In this document: positions 1 to 11,019 of the stretch, one piece after another | Layout of the letters: each line of letters opens with the position of its first letter | Numbering within the stretch: position 1 is the first letter of the stretch | NCBI GenBank assembly: GCA_010094025.1 | Contig: ML991838.1 | Location: forward strand, 101,587-165,586 | Source of the DNA: Viridothelium virens | Taxonomy: Eukaryota; Ascomycota; Dothideomycetes; Trypetheliales; Trypetheliaceae | DNA: 64,000 nt | Direction: 5' to 3' | Translations under genes and position numbers: made by a program | The notes under the pieces: model-generated | Told to the model about the DNA's origin: nothing | The model's input: only the letters and a program-made list of their open reading frames with translations | Database searches by the model: none

Positions 1-298
1 CATTCCCTTGACGATCTTTGTCTGACTTATCGCGCTTCTTCTCGTTTTTGTTCCACGAGCTGCAGGCACGAGTCCCTTGAGTGGGTGGAGCTTCGATAAA
101 GTCCTGAACCCACTTGCTAAGACGTCTTTGTCTGTTGATAGTATTTTTCTTTGTAAGATGATTCGCTCTACGGGTTCTATATGATACTTCTGGATGCACC
201 CCCATCCTGAACTGAACTTCGGCATCGTGTTGGGCGAGCCATTTCGGGTTTCGATTGCGCTGCCGGGTGATGTTGCTACGGCGCGTCAAGGAGGCCAT
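1..298 (-). CDS. Partial basic hypothetical protein, runs off left edge
   Basis: An ATG at 298 on the minus strand opens a frame that stays open for 99 codons to the window edge, so only the N-terminal part is seen. The product is rich in Arg, Lys and Asn and starts MASLTRRSNITRQRNRNPKW. No signal peptide or membrane segment is visible and I do not recognise a family. A 99-codon open frame can occur by chance, so this is tentative. It could be the first exon of a nuclear or nucleic-acid-binding protein, but that rests only on its charge. Confidence 0.35.
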   Translation of the reverse strand, partial: MASLTRRSNITRQRNRNPKWLAQHDAEVQFRMGVHPEVSYRTRRANHLTKKNTINRQRRLSKWVQDFIEAPPTQGTRACSSWNKNEKKRDKSDKDRQGN

Positions 299-1816
299 TT
301 GGGTCTTTGAAAGAGAGGTGGATGTTGGTGGAGGGTACAAGGAGGTGAGTGGTCTTCGTGCGAACCGGAACGCTGCTGGGTTACCGCTCTGATGAAGCTG
401 CGGAGTTATCATGATGAACGTAGCCATTCACACATGCGGCAATGAGATTCTGTGAGAAGCCTGATGACCTCCGTCTGATCAGGGCAGTCGGCCTAGTAAT
501 GATGCCACTCTGGCTAGCTTGTCTGTCAGTCGCTGGTACTGATGGTCAGTCAGAAGTCATGACGAGTACCGTCAGCCTTGTACGAACGTTGTGCCACAAG
601 CTTGCGAGCCGAATGACCGTGCTCGTGGTTAATGCTGTCCACGCACCAGGAACGACCGATTTCTAAAGGGCTTCAGAGTGGAAGATTCGAAGGCCGGGCC
701 CGGCCGAGCAGCCGTCAAGAAGATCCCACCTGACGGAGGGGAACGGCCTTGGTGAATGTTGGGAGTACCTCGAAAAAGCGAGCTCAAGATCCTTATGCCG
801 GGGCCAGATGGAGGGATGAATATAAGAACTAATGCTCGTTACAATGGAGAGCATGCAGAAGAGTCCAGGCAGACGCCGGGAGTCTGGGGATGATTGCCGA
901 GGAGGGGCGAATGAACGGAGGGATGAGCTCGTCTGCTTGCTCAAGAGCTTGCCCGACGGCTGACGATAACTCTATTCAAAGACAATTAGGAATACACAAG
1001 ACCCTCGCCGACTACGTACACCAAAGCATACGTCGAGACGATCGTGATAGTGGATCTTGAAGTGGTCCTGGTCTTCGGGTTCCATCTCGCGTTACCATTC
1101 TACTCAACCCCACCTCTTCGCATGGAACAAAGAGCAATCAGTGCGTCGAGCGTCCTTATTGGTGCACAGGGACGGCCATTCAGCTATCAGAACCCCAGGG
1201 CTACAGAAGCTTCACGTACCGTCAGATCTGCCAAAACCTCTGTATTTCTATCTAGACTACAGAGGTGTATTCAGAAGTCCCCCTTATCAAGGAAGTACAA
1301 TCTCTATATCTGTCAGTATGTCTAATTTATCAACTACTTTACTAGTACTCGGTAATAACGATAAAAAAAGATTACTAAGACTTAATCAGTTAAATATCAT
1401 TCTTCCTACCTAAGACTGTTATCCCCCGACAATGGATATTTCCAGAGCCAGTTTTGCCCCTAATCCGTGAAGGGAAAAATGGAGCTGGATAATATGGTTG
1501 TAGGGCTGTAGAGCGCTAATCTTGTGATTGGCGGAACTTCGGCCATTATGATACTTTCACTCTCCTTTTCCCACCTTGCCATAAGTTTGGGCCCCTCTTA
1601 TTACAGGCCTTTGATATTAGGCCACAATTGAAGACACATGGATTGCATTGGCTGGTTACATACAGCCCCAGAAATCCCTGCGCTTGTAATCATTGATGAA
1701 ATACACGCGACAATGCGTCATATATTAGGTGGGTTCCTCAAGCTTTCATTTTAGAAATGAGCCAGCTCTCACTCAAAACGGAGAAGTAAATTTGGTCTTT
1801 CTGTTCCTTCGCCACT
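299..1816. other. Intergenic region without a supported gene
   Basis: About 1.5 kb between the left-edge ORF and the GH43 gene. The short frames here overlap one another on both strands and show no protein-like features. The part from about 1230 to 1420 is AT-richer and holds a perfect hairpin, which suggests decayed repeat DNA. The last few hundred bases should contain the GH43 promoter, but I see no convincing TATA element. Confidence 0.5.
1236..1266. repeat. Perfect 9-bp inverted repeat (hairpin)
   Basis: The arm acctctgta at 1236-1244 is matched by its reverse complement tacagaggt at 1258-1266, with a 13-base loop. It sits in AT-rich non-coding DNA and could be the remnant of a small inverted-repeat element. 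Confidence 0.4.
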
Positions 1817-3405
1817 ATGAAAGTAATCTCAGTCATCTTGGCTTTCTGTCTGAGTCTTGCCTTCGGGCAGACGTTCACCAACCCTATCTTCTGGGAGGAT
1901 TTGGCTGATCTGGATGTCCTCCGCGTCAACAACACTTTCTATTATACATCGTCAACCATGCACTACTCCCCTGGCGCTCCTATACTACAGTCGTATGACC
2001 TCATTAGCTGGGAATATATCAGCCATGCAGTACCTACGCTGAACTGGGGCTCCAAGTATAATTTGGTTGGTGGCCAAGCGTACGTAAAGGGTATCTATGC
2101 TTCCACGCTGAGATATAGGCAAAGCAATGGCCTATGGTATTGGATTGGCTGTATTGAATATTCCACAACGTATGTCTTCACCGCTCCATCGGTTACCGGG
2201 CCATGGACACAGACAGCGTCCATTTCAACATGTTACTACGATGCTGGCTTGCTAATTGACGATGACGACACGATGTACGTGGCGTACGGCAATACTAATA
2301 TTAACGTCGCCCAACTGTCGTCCAACGGTCTCAGCCAAGTCAAGACTCAGCAGGTCTTTGCCTCAACTGTTGGTAGTATTGAAGGCTCGCGCATGTACAA
2401 GGTGAATGGAAAGTACTACATTTTCAACACCCTTCCTGCTAGTGCCGAGTATGTCCTTCAGGCCAGCAGCCCCTTTGGACCCTATACGCAAAAGCTACTG
2501 GAGAGCAACGTTGGCACTCCCGTCTCTGGCGCCGGTATCCCACACCAGGTAAGCCACTACATGAAACGTCTTAACCTACCCGAATGACAACTGTGACACA
2601 GGGCGGCATCGTTGATACTCCAAGCGGCCAATGGTACTATATGGCCTTCATAGACAATTACCCTGGTGGGCGTACGCCAGTGCTGGCTCCCATAACCTGG
2701 GGCTCGGACGGCTTTCCGGTGCTAACAACCTCCAACGGCGCCTGGCCCAAATCAGAAGCTTACCCTCTCTCGCAACACAACCTGACCAATCCTCTCGGCA
2801 CCGATAGTTTCAGTGGCACCTCGCTCAGCGCGCAATGGGAGTGGAACCATAACCCGGACACGACAAAATTCACAGTCAACAACGGCCTCACCTTGAGGAC
2901 AGCAACCGTAACTTCAGATCTCTACAAAGCGCGGAATACATTGACACACCGCATCTACGGACCTAAATCTCGCGGTACTATTGCACTCACCATCAGCAGC
3001 ATGGCCTCGGGCGATCGGGCCGGACTAGCCATGCTGCGAGACTCCTCCGCATACGTTGCTGTCGTGAACAACGGCGGCACATTCCGTGTAAGCCAGGTCT
3101 CCGGACTGACGATGGATAGCACCTGGAACACAGTAAGCACGGGGAGCGAAGTGGCAGGAGTGAATCTACCGGGCGGTACAACGAAAGTATGGTTCAGAGC
3201 GACAGCCGATATCAGCCCCACAGGCAAGACTGCCAGCTTCCAATACAGCACTGATGGAACGACTTTCAGTAACATTGGAAACTCGTATAGTCTTAATACC
3301 ACGTGGGAATTCTTTATGGGTTATCGATATGGAATATTCAATTATGCGACATCGGCACTTGGTGGAAGTGTTACAGTCAGCTCGTTTGATATGGAAGCTG
3401 CGTAA
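1817..3405 (+). CDS. Secreted GH43 glycoside hydrolase (beta-xylosidase/arabinofuranosidase type)
   Basis: Two exons, 1817-2548 and 2602-3405, flank a 53-base intron and encode 511 residues. An N-terminal signal peptide (about residues 1-17) precedes a five-bladed GH43 catalytic domain. The expected acid triad is visible: Asp31 in LADLDV (general base), the Asp of YYDAGLL (pKa modulator) and the Glu of GSIEGSRMYK (general acid). From about residue 300 the protein matches the concanavalin A-like C-terminal domain common in GH43 beta-xylosidases. It should act outside the cell on xylan or arabinoxylan side chains; the exact substrate cannot be read from sequence. The start ATG lies directly before the signal peptide. 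A GH3 beta-xylosidase about 20 kb away could act on the same polymer. Confidence 0.9.
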
Positions 3406-3748
3406 GATCTTGCGATGGTCTCCACGCAGGCCCCTGATTCAACCGAGATAAAGGCGAAGATATCGCTCAAAGATAGCAAGTATAATACTGAGTGCGATCA
3501 CCTTCAGACATATGAGCAACGTTGGAACAGTCTACTTAAAAATTAGAGTCGATTTCATTATTGGAGCAAGTCGAAGCTTTCTTCGCTCTACTTGTATTAA
3601 TGGGTATACCGAGTGAAAAGAATCATTACTGCATTTCTACTGGAAGGTCCAAGCCAGCCAACCCAGTATGCTGTGTGGTCTCCTTGTTGCAAATCTCCGG
3701 CCCTGATTAAACTCCGAATGTTCCTTGACCGTAACCTCATTATATCAT

Positions 3749-5314
3749 CTAAGCCATGACAGCTTGCTGGACCTTGGGGTACCTCGCCACGATCTGATCC
3801 CACAGATCCGGATGTTGGGTCCTCATGGCCTCCGGATCCCACGCCATGGCCACGAAGATGGTATCGATACCGCTGGACAATGGTACCGTCATGGTGTTGC
3901 ACATCTGCAGCCCTACCACGAAGGCAAAGGCGACGATAACGGGCGTGAATTCGTTGTGCTCGTTGTAGGCTGGTTTGGTGAAGGTGACGTAGAGGAAGGA
4001 GAGGAGGCCGCAGAAGAAGGCAACGAAGAAGGAGCCCATGCCGAAGACGGGGCCAATGAGGCATTCGTTGACAAGGGCGTCGATACCACGGTCTCGGATC
4101 ATACTGTAGGGATCATTAGCATACTAGCTCCGCAACGCGAGAGAAGAGCTCTGATTGACTTACCGCCATGTGTCCTTGGCTGCTGGGATATATGCCTTAC
4201 CATAGAGCGCAATGTACGAGAAGGCGTAGCGGTTGATGAACTGGACGACCCACTCAAGGACGCCAAGGAAGCATCGAAGGACGCAGAATGCGATTGCTCC
4301 GACGATATCGCCACTCTGCGCCTCGCTTTGCTGTCCCACGGAGCAAAGCTGGCGGAGGAAGTTGATGATAGCTACCAGCAGGCTTCCAAAGGAAATGGAG
4401 CCAAAGCTGTACGTCGACGCACGTCTTATAGCGCCTCGAGTGGGTCCAGAAGGCAGGGCTGTGGGGCGGAAATACCAGGAACCGTAGACACCGGAGATGA
4501 TGGTGTGAATGTAGTTTTTGAGGAACTCAGTCATCCAGTACGCGGTGAAAGTGATGAACACGATGAGGCCGATGACCGTCGCCGTAGAACAGCCCCCTGC
4601 GCCTCTGTCACATGCCGGGTTCGCCCCAGGCTCAAATCTAACGTACACAGCCACCAATGTGATTGTGTACCAGATTCCAAATGCGGCGGCAGCGAGGCCT
4701 CCTAGCAGACTGACCAAGTAAACATGGCCATACGTCCTGGACACGTCGATTGCGGTCTGTAGCATCAGGACACTGAATGGGATGCGGCGTCTCCAGCTAA
4801 AGAAGGCAAACACAAAGAAGAGACTGAAGACCAGCATCACGATGCCACCCGACCAGTAGCGCCGCGAAAGCATGTAGATCGCCAATCCCAAGCCCCACAA
4901 TACATTCAGAATGCCCGTGATCCAGATGATCTGTTTCGTAAAGAATCGCGCGAGGAGCACATACGCGTAGCTTAGAACGAGTGCGGACGCGACGCAGAGA
5001 ACGAAGAGGATGATGGTGTTGGTACTGAGCCCGAAGTCGTTGTTTCCGTCGTAGATGCCTCCGCCATTGAATCCCTTGGTTGTTGCGTAGCCCTGCAGCG
5101 AAATGCCCGAGACGGCTACGAAGCCGGCGCAGAAGAGGAGGAAGAGGACTCCGGCCCAGATATCATTGTATTTAGGTCGCTGGACTTCAAAGGTTTGAGC
5201 GAAGGTTGCCTTTTCGTTGTTTTCCATGTCGACTGGGTCGGAGTCGTCGAGCAAGCGATTGTGGTCCGGGTAAATGAGAGTTTGGACAGTGGAGGGGCTA
5301 TGGTGCGCTGCCAT
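3749..5314 (-). CDS. PNS1: Choline-transporter-like protein PNS1 (CTL/SLC44 family)
   Basis: Two exons, 5314-4164 and 4103-3749, are joined across a 60-base intron. The splice restores the reading KDTWR-MIRDRGIDAL, and the product has 501 residues. A hydrophilic N-terminus is followed by roughly ten hydrophobic segments. The sequence has the family look of fungal Pns1: RPKYNDIWAGVLFLLF before the first membrane span, and the conserved C-terminal half around FINRYAFSYIALYGKAYIPAA and the DALVNECLIGPVFGMG segment. It is a plasma-membrane protein; despite the family name, choline transport by fungal Pns1 is not well established. The ATG at 5314 is the first one in frame; the frame continues upstream to 5413 only with a TTG. 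Confidence 0.88.
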
Positions 5315-6517
5315 GTGTTTAAAAGTTTCTGTGCCGTTTGTAGCTTGGCAGGGCCTAGAAGGGTCCACCGATATTTCCGATCCTAAGCGAACCTGCCTCA
5401 ATTCCAATCTCAATTAAAAATTAAGCTTTGTTTACGCGGGCGCCAGCACCCTATAAAGATAATAGGAGAAGAAAAGATGAAGTGGAAGGGGAAAGTTGGA
5501 TTGGTGAGGCCAACCGTTTGCCAAACTGGCTTCGAGATTGTTGTCGTCTGATGTCATGCCTATCATCCTGGCCTGATTAGAGTTTTGACGCCGCACGGAT
5601 GCTTCCGGAATTCTGATCTTCCATCTGATCTGCGAGGTCTCACTCAGGGAGCAATAGCTGCAGTTTTGCTACTATCCGCGAGCATTCAGGAGCCTCTTGG
5701 TACCCTTTGCGCATCTCGAATCCGGTCATGCAATTCGTTGAATGGGTGTAGTTGTTGGTCATGGTCGGTTTCGTTGCTCGCGAAACTGTGTGATTGAGAT
5801 GCTGCGCGCAGGAGACTCTCCCAGGGGCGTCATGCGATTGCGAGCAGGTTGGCAAAAGAAACGAGAGGACTGTGAGCGGGCACAAGCGTGAAAAGCAGCA
5901 GCTTAGATGTACGCCGGACATATGGCTTGAAATATGAGGCTGATGACGGTAGACTTGCGTAACCCGTTACAACGGTCGCATTAGCAACAGACCCCAGTAT
6001 TATTAGATCCGGCTCTTCCGAACTTATTGCATTTTAGCACCTTCCTTTCGGCATCAATGCTGCAGCCTCATCCGATATCACCACCTGATATTATGCACTG
6101 ATTCCCGACTTTGGTGCAGGGGCACGGAGGAAGAGACAGCTGCAGCTCCGCCGCTGCTGACAAACAAACACCCAGGAGCCTCTTTGCATATAGTCCCATT
6201 TGTCTATGCAATCCCCTGAGGACTGTTTGTCACCTGTGCCTAGCAGAGTGCTGGTAAATTGAGGGTGGAATTTCATCTACAGCACCGCGCCTCTGAAAGC
6301 AATTTGAAAATGGCAGCTACGTATGAAAGCTGCAACAGTGGTGGCTTCCCACTATTCTTAACGCCCAGTGTACACCGCTCTGATTCGCGTCCTGTCATAG
6401 CCTTTCCGTTCCCATATTGACCATAAGAAAAAGCTCACGTCCGAAAAAACAGCGCCTGAAGCTACAATACGGAGCAAGAAATTAAGCAAGCAATTTCTCA
6501 AGATGACCGCTCAAGCC
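5315..6517. other. Intergenic region, no gene seen
   Basis: About 1.2 kb between the 5' end of PNS1 and the 3' end of the DyP peroxidase gene. Only short overlapping frames occur, with no coding features or repeats that I can support. Confidence 0.5.
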
Positions 6518-8299
6518 TCAAGAGGTAGCAAAGACGTTCTGCAACGTCGGAATAGAAGGCGAAAAGAAATACTCTCCTCCTTTGGAGTTCACCCATTGCG
6601 CAAGCAAGTTCAACGGCTGTGAAGTATTGTTTACGAAAGCGCCCGTCATCGTTCGTACGTCTCCACTCGTAGTTTGCCCAATAATGGGGTCAAAACCTGG
6701 GGTTGGTGAATCACCAGGCGGAAAGTTTTGCTTATTTGCCCATGCTGGCATCCGTGTTAGCTGATTGCGGAAATCATTACAAAGATAGGTCTTACCTTGT
6801 TGAAGGAAGCTGAAGCCCGAGGAAAGGACGCTCTGATAGCACACGAAGAGCAACCCGCGTTCCTGTGCAGTGGCGTTTGCTTGCCTTTCTTCGTCAGACA
6901 CCTCGGGTCCGAACGGAATACCACGGCGAAGAATCATATGAGGCTGGATAGCACTCTCAGATAGGTCATTCCTTGGATTCATCTTACGAATATGGGCTGC
7001 AAAAGGGCAAGCTGATTGGTCGCCTTTGACAAACTTGAAATCGTTGTTCAGCGTTGCGTCGGCGCCCAACGCTGGGTCGTCCTGAGTAGTTGCATTCATA
7101 ATTGGTGCACCTATGCATCATCGATTAGCTAAACTTTAGACTCTCAACAGCTTTTTGTCGATCAGGAACCTACCACTCTTCCATCTTCCCACAAATCGAG
7201 CCCCCATAAGATCGGCTGCATCCTGTGTCTTTGCGGTATCGAGTAGAAATCTATGTCACTTGTTAAAGGATACCCAACTTTCTGGTTATACGCTTGGGTC
7301 TGTACTTATCAAATTCAGGCACAAGCTGAGGCAGCTTTCGGAATGCCATGAAGCTTCCATCCAGGGCCCAGCTCGGGCGCGTGGTCGCTGTATCAACTCC
7401 TCGGCCGAGCAATGCCACTCTACTCCATAGTCAGATCAGTCATTTCTTAAATCAGGCAGCAAGCCCTTGAGAGTCTTACCCTTGGTCGATGGTAGCTTGT
7501 CCGGGGTTTATGGCCTCAACGTCCTGAACCGCAGGGTTTGAAACTCCATCCTTATATCCGAAACTAGGAAATATTAGTACTAATTGCCTACATCTACGAG
7601 AGCACTTACTGTTCGTGACCTGCTTCATCGCCCGGCCTAACATCACCAGACAGTGTGGAAATTTCTGTCACCGTACCCGAGAGAATATCCTTAACACTCG
7701 CCAATTTATCATTGACTGTGTCATGGCTATCTCCAGTAACGAGCGTTACGCCATGGATTTCCTGCAAAAAGGTATCGTCCCAGTCAGGTTGGAACGTTCC
7801 GTCAGCCTGCTGCATCCCGCTATCACCTAGGTTGGAGGCGTCGCTCTTCATGCCATTGTTGAAGAGAGTATCATTGATATCGTCGAGGATACCAATCCGC
7901 ATGAATGTTAGTTTTGTGCTGAATTTTGACTTTCATGTAAAGCTAACCTTCTGCAAGCCCTTCGCTGAGAACGCTATGTTTACACCTGAAACGGTTATAA
8001 CATCAGGATGCACTACTTCTCCATCTCCTGCATCAACTGCAATATTATTCTTGATTTTGAATTGCCTGATCTCGGAAATGTTCGTCTGAGTTTGTTGAGC
8101 GCTCGTAATGAGTGGAACGAGATTCGAAAGGTTCGAGCGGAAAGCGTCGACCTGGTCTATCTGAAAGAAAAAGAATGATTGGGTCTGTTTCGGAAGACCG
8201 AATCTGGGAAAAGGTCAGATTGGTTGAGATTGACAGGTATAAAAGGACGCACAAGATATCGCCCTGGACGTTTGCCAGACTGAGCGGTGCGACCGCCAT
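6518..8299 (-). CDS. DyP-type (dye-decolorizing) haem peroxidase
   Basis: Eight exons on the minus strand: 8299-8253, 8203-7948, 7899-7610, 7563-7480, 7419-7306, 7250-7174, 7110-6796 and 6744-6518. They sum to 1410 bases, or 469 residues, a normal fungal DyP length. Family marks are clear: NVQGDILFGLPK near the start, the catalytic GXXDG motif as GYKDG (Asp203), GRWKSGAPI, the proximal haem ligand in AAHIRKMNPR (His329) and the distal RRGIPFG. No signal peptide is visible, so the enzyme may be intracellular or exported by another route. It would oxidise dyes, phenolics or lignin-like compounds with H2O2. Seven of the eight junctions were chosen by motif continuity. Intron 2 (7900-7947) has a good donor and a CTAAC branch site but ends in TG, not AG, so it is either a rare acceptor, a mutation or a base error. 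Confidence 0.88.
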
Positions 8300-11019
8300 G
8301 TTGCGAATTCACAGCGACAATGGATATCTTGCAACAACTTAACGAGTGACTCAATAATATCCGAGCGAGTGTGGATGATACGACTCGGGAGAGATATTGA
8401 ACACATTTCACAAAGCAGGAAGGCACCTTTATAGCCTTCTTCCCTTAACGGACCAGGCTAACACGAGGCATCTGAGAAAATGGGGTCGGACCTACCCCCA
8501 CGACCATGGGTCTCGTATAGGTCGAGGCAGATACGACCCATGAGGCGATGCTCCAAGTGCTCCCCGCCCGAACCCCATGTTGGAGAGGTTCAATAAAGGG
8601 TCCTTCAGCTGTTGACTCCTTCCAGGAGAGACTGGGCCAATTGTAGGGTGGAAAAGACCGGTCGAACAGAGAAAGACAGCCAATGCTTAGCAGCTGTAGT
8701 TGGATTTGACGTTGCAAGGTCGCCAAGATGCCTACTGTCGACGCCACAGTTAGGTGGATGGTATCCCGTCTGCTCGATTGCCGAGAGTGCTCAAACCCGG
8801 GGATAGCTCACAAACCTCAGATCGCTATGTAATGAGGAATTGTTGCAATCCCATGCCAATGTGTGGCTTTTCGGCCGCAAGGAGAGCATTGGGACACTAC
8901 CAGAATCGGCGCGGGAAAGTTCAACAGCCCAACAAAAAGCAATCCTAGCTATATTGTGTGAACAAATTCTCACGTTGTGCAGTGACCTGCGCCATGAGAG
9001 TTCTTTGATAGGGTTACTCGTTCATAGCCGTGCGCAATCACCAACGGTTAGCATGTTCGTATTGTTGAGACAATAATAGAGGAAGGCAAATGCAAGTATC
9101 CCGCGACCGCGTTGAAAGTACTCTAGACACGACCGCCGAATAATTACGTGGGACTGGTTCCGATGACCAGCACGTTTACCCCTTTGGCTCTCTGTTCTCT
9201 TTGCGTGAGTCAAACCTGGGATAATGACGCGTATTTCCATGCACAAAGTACAAGGTACTGGCGCAGCCTACTGCTCGCATCTGCACAGAGATCACAGCGA
9301 AAGCCAGGACCTCAATGTTCCCTCTCAAACCAAGTTTGCAGATTTCCGAAGCATGATTAGTCTTGAAGGAAAGAGTTGGAAAGGATTGTGCTAGCGGCCC
9401 TCTGCTTATCCTTTCAAGCCAGCCCTGTTCTAAGTTTGGAGACTCGCCATCAAGGGTCTAAGACATATCTTTCGTGCCCGGAAGCTGACGGTTCACATCC
9501 AGGAAGGCCTCTTTGGGTCGTGCGGACGCAGGCACGGGACAGTCCGTTCAAATTAATGCAAAAGAAGCAATTCGTGATCATGGGCCCTGGAGCTTCTCGT
9601 TCAAGACGTTGCAGTTGAATCCTTGTGAGCCACGAGGTGAGCTGCACCTTCGGCACCAACGCAAGGGCTGAGCGTGCCAAGCTCAGCAACGTGGATCGGA
9701 ACTTGACAGCGACGGTGGAAAGCTAGACGAGCCGCTTACTAATTCTGGCTTTCGCTTATGCCTTGCCAGGACCTTCGCTTCGTTTAATTTCAATATTGTT
9801 CCCAGTAAAATTTTGACCGATACGGATATTATTGTTCTGCCAAGCCGGAAACTAAGTTTGAGCCTCCCCCTGCTATTTTTGGCCAGGTTATGTTCAGAGC
9901 GTAGGCATGAATGAACTCCTGCTTTAGTCTAGAAAATGCAAGCGTGTGACTGTTCCCTTCCGCAAAGTATTGCCGTTGAGTCATCGGCCTGCTAATACTT
10001 GTTTTGTATCGCCCATTCCCACCTGTCTCTGTTGTTCGCCCTAAGACTCTTTTCCCAAATTTCTTCTAAGCTAGCATACAATGCAAATCCCCATGTATGT
10101 ACTTCATAATACTCTCCTATGATTGGCCACACACATTTGATAAAGCAAGCTCCAGGCAGTCTTGAAAGAAGGGGGTATGGTCATAATATTCTGCCATGAG
10201 GGGCAGGTAAGGCGACGCAGTACCAACTAATATCTACATATCTCGCCAAGAGCACTGAACATAGGTCTTGGCTATCTAGTCGGCTGGCTATATAAAACCA
10301 GACACGTCATCCTAACTTCACAGGTCATCAAGTAGTCCTCCCTATCCGAAACAAAACTACAGAGCTTTTGCTTTCAATGCAGCTCCCCCTTTCTCGCCAG
10401 TATGTGTACCTGGCAGAGGCTTACGTGCATTGTGCATACTGGCGCAGGTACTGGTATATGAAGCACAGTGACACTTGGAGAGTAGGAAAGACTGGTGCCA
10501 GTAAAGCTTGCGGAGGCTACGATAGTTGTGGCCGACATTTGACCTCACTAAGTTCGAAAAGTCTCTCGCTAATAATCGGAAAACAATGGAAAGATAGCTT
10601 GGCGGCAGACCTACTAGATGGTAACAGGCTTCATAGACCATTGGCATCTAAAGCTAGAGCAGCTTGCTGAAGCCTTCCTGACTCAGGTATGAGAAGTGAA
10701 GAAAAAAACACACTGTTCCACTTATCGCTTTTCTTATTTCTACTTTTCTTCTCATCACATGAAATCCTCTAATACCAATACCAACCTTACTGCTTCAAGA
10801 TTTTCGATAAGTTGATTCCAAAGCTTGTAGAGGTAAGAATATCGACCGTGGGTAGTCTCGGCTGAATCCTACTAATGCATGAGTTTTGATGCCGACTGGT
10901 AGCCACATCCAAATTGACAGAGCCTGTTCTTGAGCCTTAGTGCGCCTTGCTGCTAGTTCTTATTGCAATCGTTGGTTGGACATTCGTGAAAAGATTCGGA
11001 CCAGATTGAAACATATCTT
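8300..11019. other. Gene-poor region of 2.7 kb with one TATA-like site
   Basis: No gene can be supported between the DyP gene and the kinase gene. A TATA-like ctatataaaa lies at about 10288-10297 on the plus strand. An ATG frame at 10377-10670 follows it and would give 97 residues (MQLPLSRQYVYLAEAYVHC...). That product has no recognisable domain and the frame could be chance. The rest shows only short overlapping frames on both strands. Confidence 0.4.

Noticed and set aside
3725-4705. Plus-strand frame of 326 codons
   Set aside because: It lies antisense to the PNS1 gene, whose product is clearly recognised. The plus-strand product is charged and low in complexity.
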